DNA of 14,156 bases, from NCBI GenBank assembly GCA_002296455.1, contig DBJG01000006.1, positions 1-14,156 of the forward strand. The letters run 5' to 3'. Source of the stretch: Caryophanales bacterium UBA782. GTDB lineage: Bacteria > Bacillota_I > Bacilli_A > RFN20 > CAG-826. The first letter of the stretch is position 1, and every line of letters starts with the position of its first letter. The position numbers and the translations under genes are program-made. The notes beneath the pieces are model-generated. The model did no database searches, was not told the DNA's origin, and worked only from the letters and a program-made list of their open reading frames with translations. Below, piece by piece: positions 13,699 to 14,156 of the stretch.

Positions 13699-13719
13699 CC
13701 TTCAAAAATGAATTGCTTA

Positions 13720-13751
13720 TAAAAACCTCCTGGCGTTAATACCAGGAGGTT
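13720..13751 (-). terminator. Intrinsic terminator of the tRNA operon
   Basis: A perfect 10-bp inverted repeat, AACCTCCTGG (13724-13733) and CCAGGAGGTT (13742-13751), with an 8-base loop. On the minus strand it is followed by TTT at once (a T-run with the stem end), then TATAAG. It lies just after tRNA-Leu. Confidence 0.88.
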
Positions 13752-13761
13752 GGGATTCGTT

Positions 13762-13847
13762 TGGTGCCCGAGACCGGACTTGAACCGGTAAGGATTTAAC
13801 TCCATTGGATTTTAAGTCCAACGTGTTTACCATTTCACCACTCGGGC
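13762..13847 (-). tRNA. tRNA-Leu (anticodon TAA)
   Basis: 86 bases with acceptor arms GCCCGAG/CTCGGGC, an anticodon loop reading CTTAAAA (anticodon TAA), the long variable arm expected of a class II leucine tRNA, the GGTTCAAGTCC T-arm, and an encoded CCA end. It is the last tRNA of the operon. Confidence 0.95.
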
Positions 13848-13869
13848 ATGCTTTCGTAGAGAATAGAAA

Positions 13870-13898
13870 CGCCTCCATGCGCCTACGCGCCGGAGGCG
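13870..13898 (-). other. Stem-loop between tRNA-Lys and tRNA-Leu
   Basis: CGCCTCC (13870-13876) pairs with GGAGGCG (13892-13898), and inner GCGC (13879-13882) pairs with GCGC (13887-13890) around a 4-base loop. On the minus strand it is followed by TTTCTATTC, a weak T-tract. It may be a partial terminator or an RNA-processing signal inside the tRNA operon. Confidence 0.6.
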
Positions 13899-13911
13899 AC
13901 TGCATCAATTT

Positions 13912-13986
13912 TGGTCTCCCGTGACGGGCTCGAACCGTCGACCCCTTGATTAAAAGTCAAGTGCTCTACCACTGAGCTAACGGGAG
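13912..13986 (-). tRNA. tRNA-Lys (anticodon TTT)
   Basis: 75 bases. Acceptor CTCCCGT/ACGGGAG, D-arm TAGCTCAGTGGTAGAGC, anticodon stem CTTGA/TCAAG with loop CTTTTAA (anticodon TTT), T-loop GGTTCGAGCC, discriminator A and encoded CCA. Confidence 0.96.
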
Positions 13987-13992
13987 AGATGA

Positions 13993-14067
13993 TGGCTGGG
14001 ATGGCTGGGATCGGACCAGCGAATGACAGAGTCAAAGTCTGTTGCCTTACCACTTGGCTACATCCCA
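13993..14067 (-). tRNA. tRNA-Gln (anticodon TTG)
   Basis: 75 bases. Acceptor TGGGATG/CATCCCA, D-arm TAGCCAAGTGGTAAGGC, anticodon loop CTTTGAC (anticodon TTG), T-arm GGTCCGATCC, discriminator G and encoded CCA. It starts six bases before tRNA-Lys. Confidence 0.96.
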
Positions 14068-14071
14068 AGGA

Positions 14072-14155
14072 TGGTGGGCGAAGATGGATTTGAACCACCG
14101 AACCCGGAGGAGCTGATTTACAGTCAGCCGCGTTTGGCCACTTCGCTATTCGCCC
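14072..14155 (-). tRNA. tRNA-Tyr (anticodon GTA)
   Basis: 84 bases. Acceptor GGGCGAA/TTCGCCC, D-arm TAGCGAAGTGGCCAAACGC, anticodon loop CTGTAAA (anticodon GTA), long variable arm (CTCCTCCGGGTTCG region) as in bacterial tyrosine tRNAs, discriminator A and encoded CCA. It is complete, ending one base before the window edge; more tRNAs may lie beyond. Confidence 0.95.
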
Positions 14156-14156
14156 A

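Noticed and set aside
1..14156. CRISPR arrays, IS elements, prophage or defence islands
   Set aside because: No regularly spaced repeats, transposase or recombinase motifs, or phage genes are visible on either strand.

Overview
The window comes from a low-to-moderate GC Gram-positive chromosome (Bacillota, class Bacilli sensu lato). A gut or fermentative lineage near Erysipelotrichales/RF39/Acholeplasmatales is my best guess. The left edge holds the acidic tail of the RNA polymerase delta subunit, a protein of Bacilli and relatives. TGA acts as a stop (for example at 12229-12231 and 5207-5209), so the Mycoplasma code is not in use. The metabolic genes suit an anaerobic, peptide- and 2-oxoacid-using lifestyle. 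No phage, IS element, CRISPR array or classical defence island is visible; this is mostly ordinary chromosome with several odd proteins.

Layout. 1-318: end of rpoE (delta) and its terminator. 358-1206: a CysQ-like phosphatase and terminator. 1235-1696: a solitary protein resembling the C-terminal half of AbiEi antitoxins. 1700-2177: a NifU-type Fe-S scaffold protein on the minus strand, back-to-back with a plus-strand unit (small winged-helix-like protein, then M3 oligoendopeptidase, to 4265). Both divergent promoters sit so close to the start codons that both mRNAs look leaderless. 4338-6700: a minus-strand pair, an M32 carboxypeptidase coupled to a class I fructose-bisphosphate aldolase homologue whose Schiff-base lysine is an arginine. 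6859-7040: a probable structured small RNA (perhaps 6S) with its own -10 box and terminator. 7038-8580: a divergon of a cysteine-free CsoR-family repressor and an unusual fusion of an ECF-transporter S component to a SAM methyltransferase, with a G/C-tract operator between them.

8713-10888: operon of an AEC-family carboxylate transporter and a (R)-2-hydroxyacid dehydrogenase. 11113-13331: operon of two aldo/keto reductase-ferredoxin fusions overlapping by 4 nt; the second lacks the canonical catalytic Tyr and Lys. 13344-13698 (minus): a small unknown gene broken by a one-base frameshift in a C-run. 13720-14155 (minus): a tRNA operon Tyr-Gln-Lys-Leu, transcribed leftwards, with an intrinsic terminator.

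The best candidates for something undescribed are the ECF S component-methyltransferase fusion with its ligand-less CsoR-like regulator, the lysine-less aldolase homologue coupled to a carboxypeptidase, and the leaderless nifU/winged-helix divergon. All assignments come from reading motifs by eye; no database search was possible.
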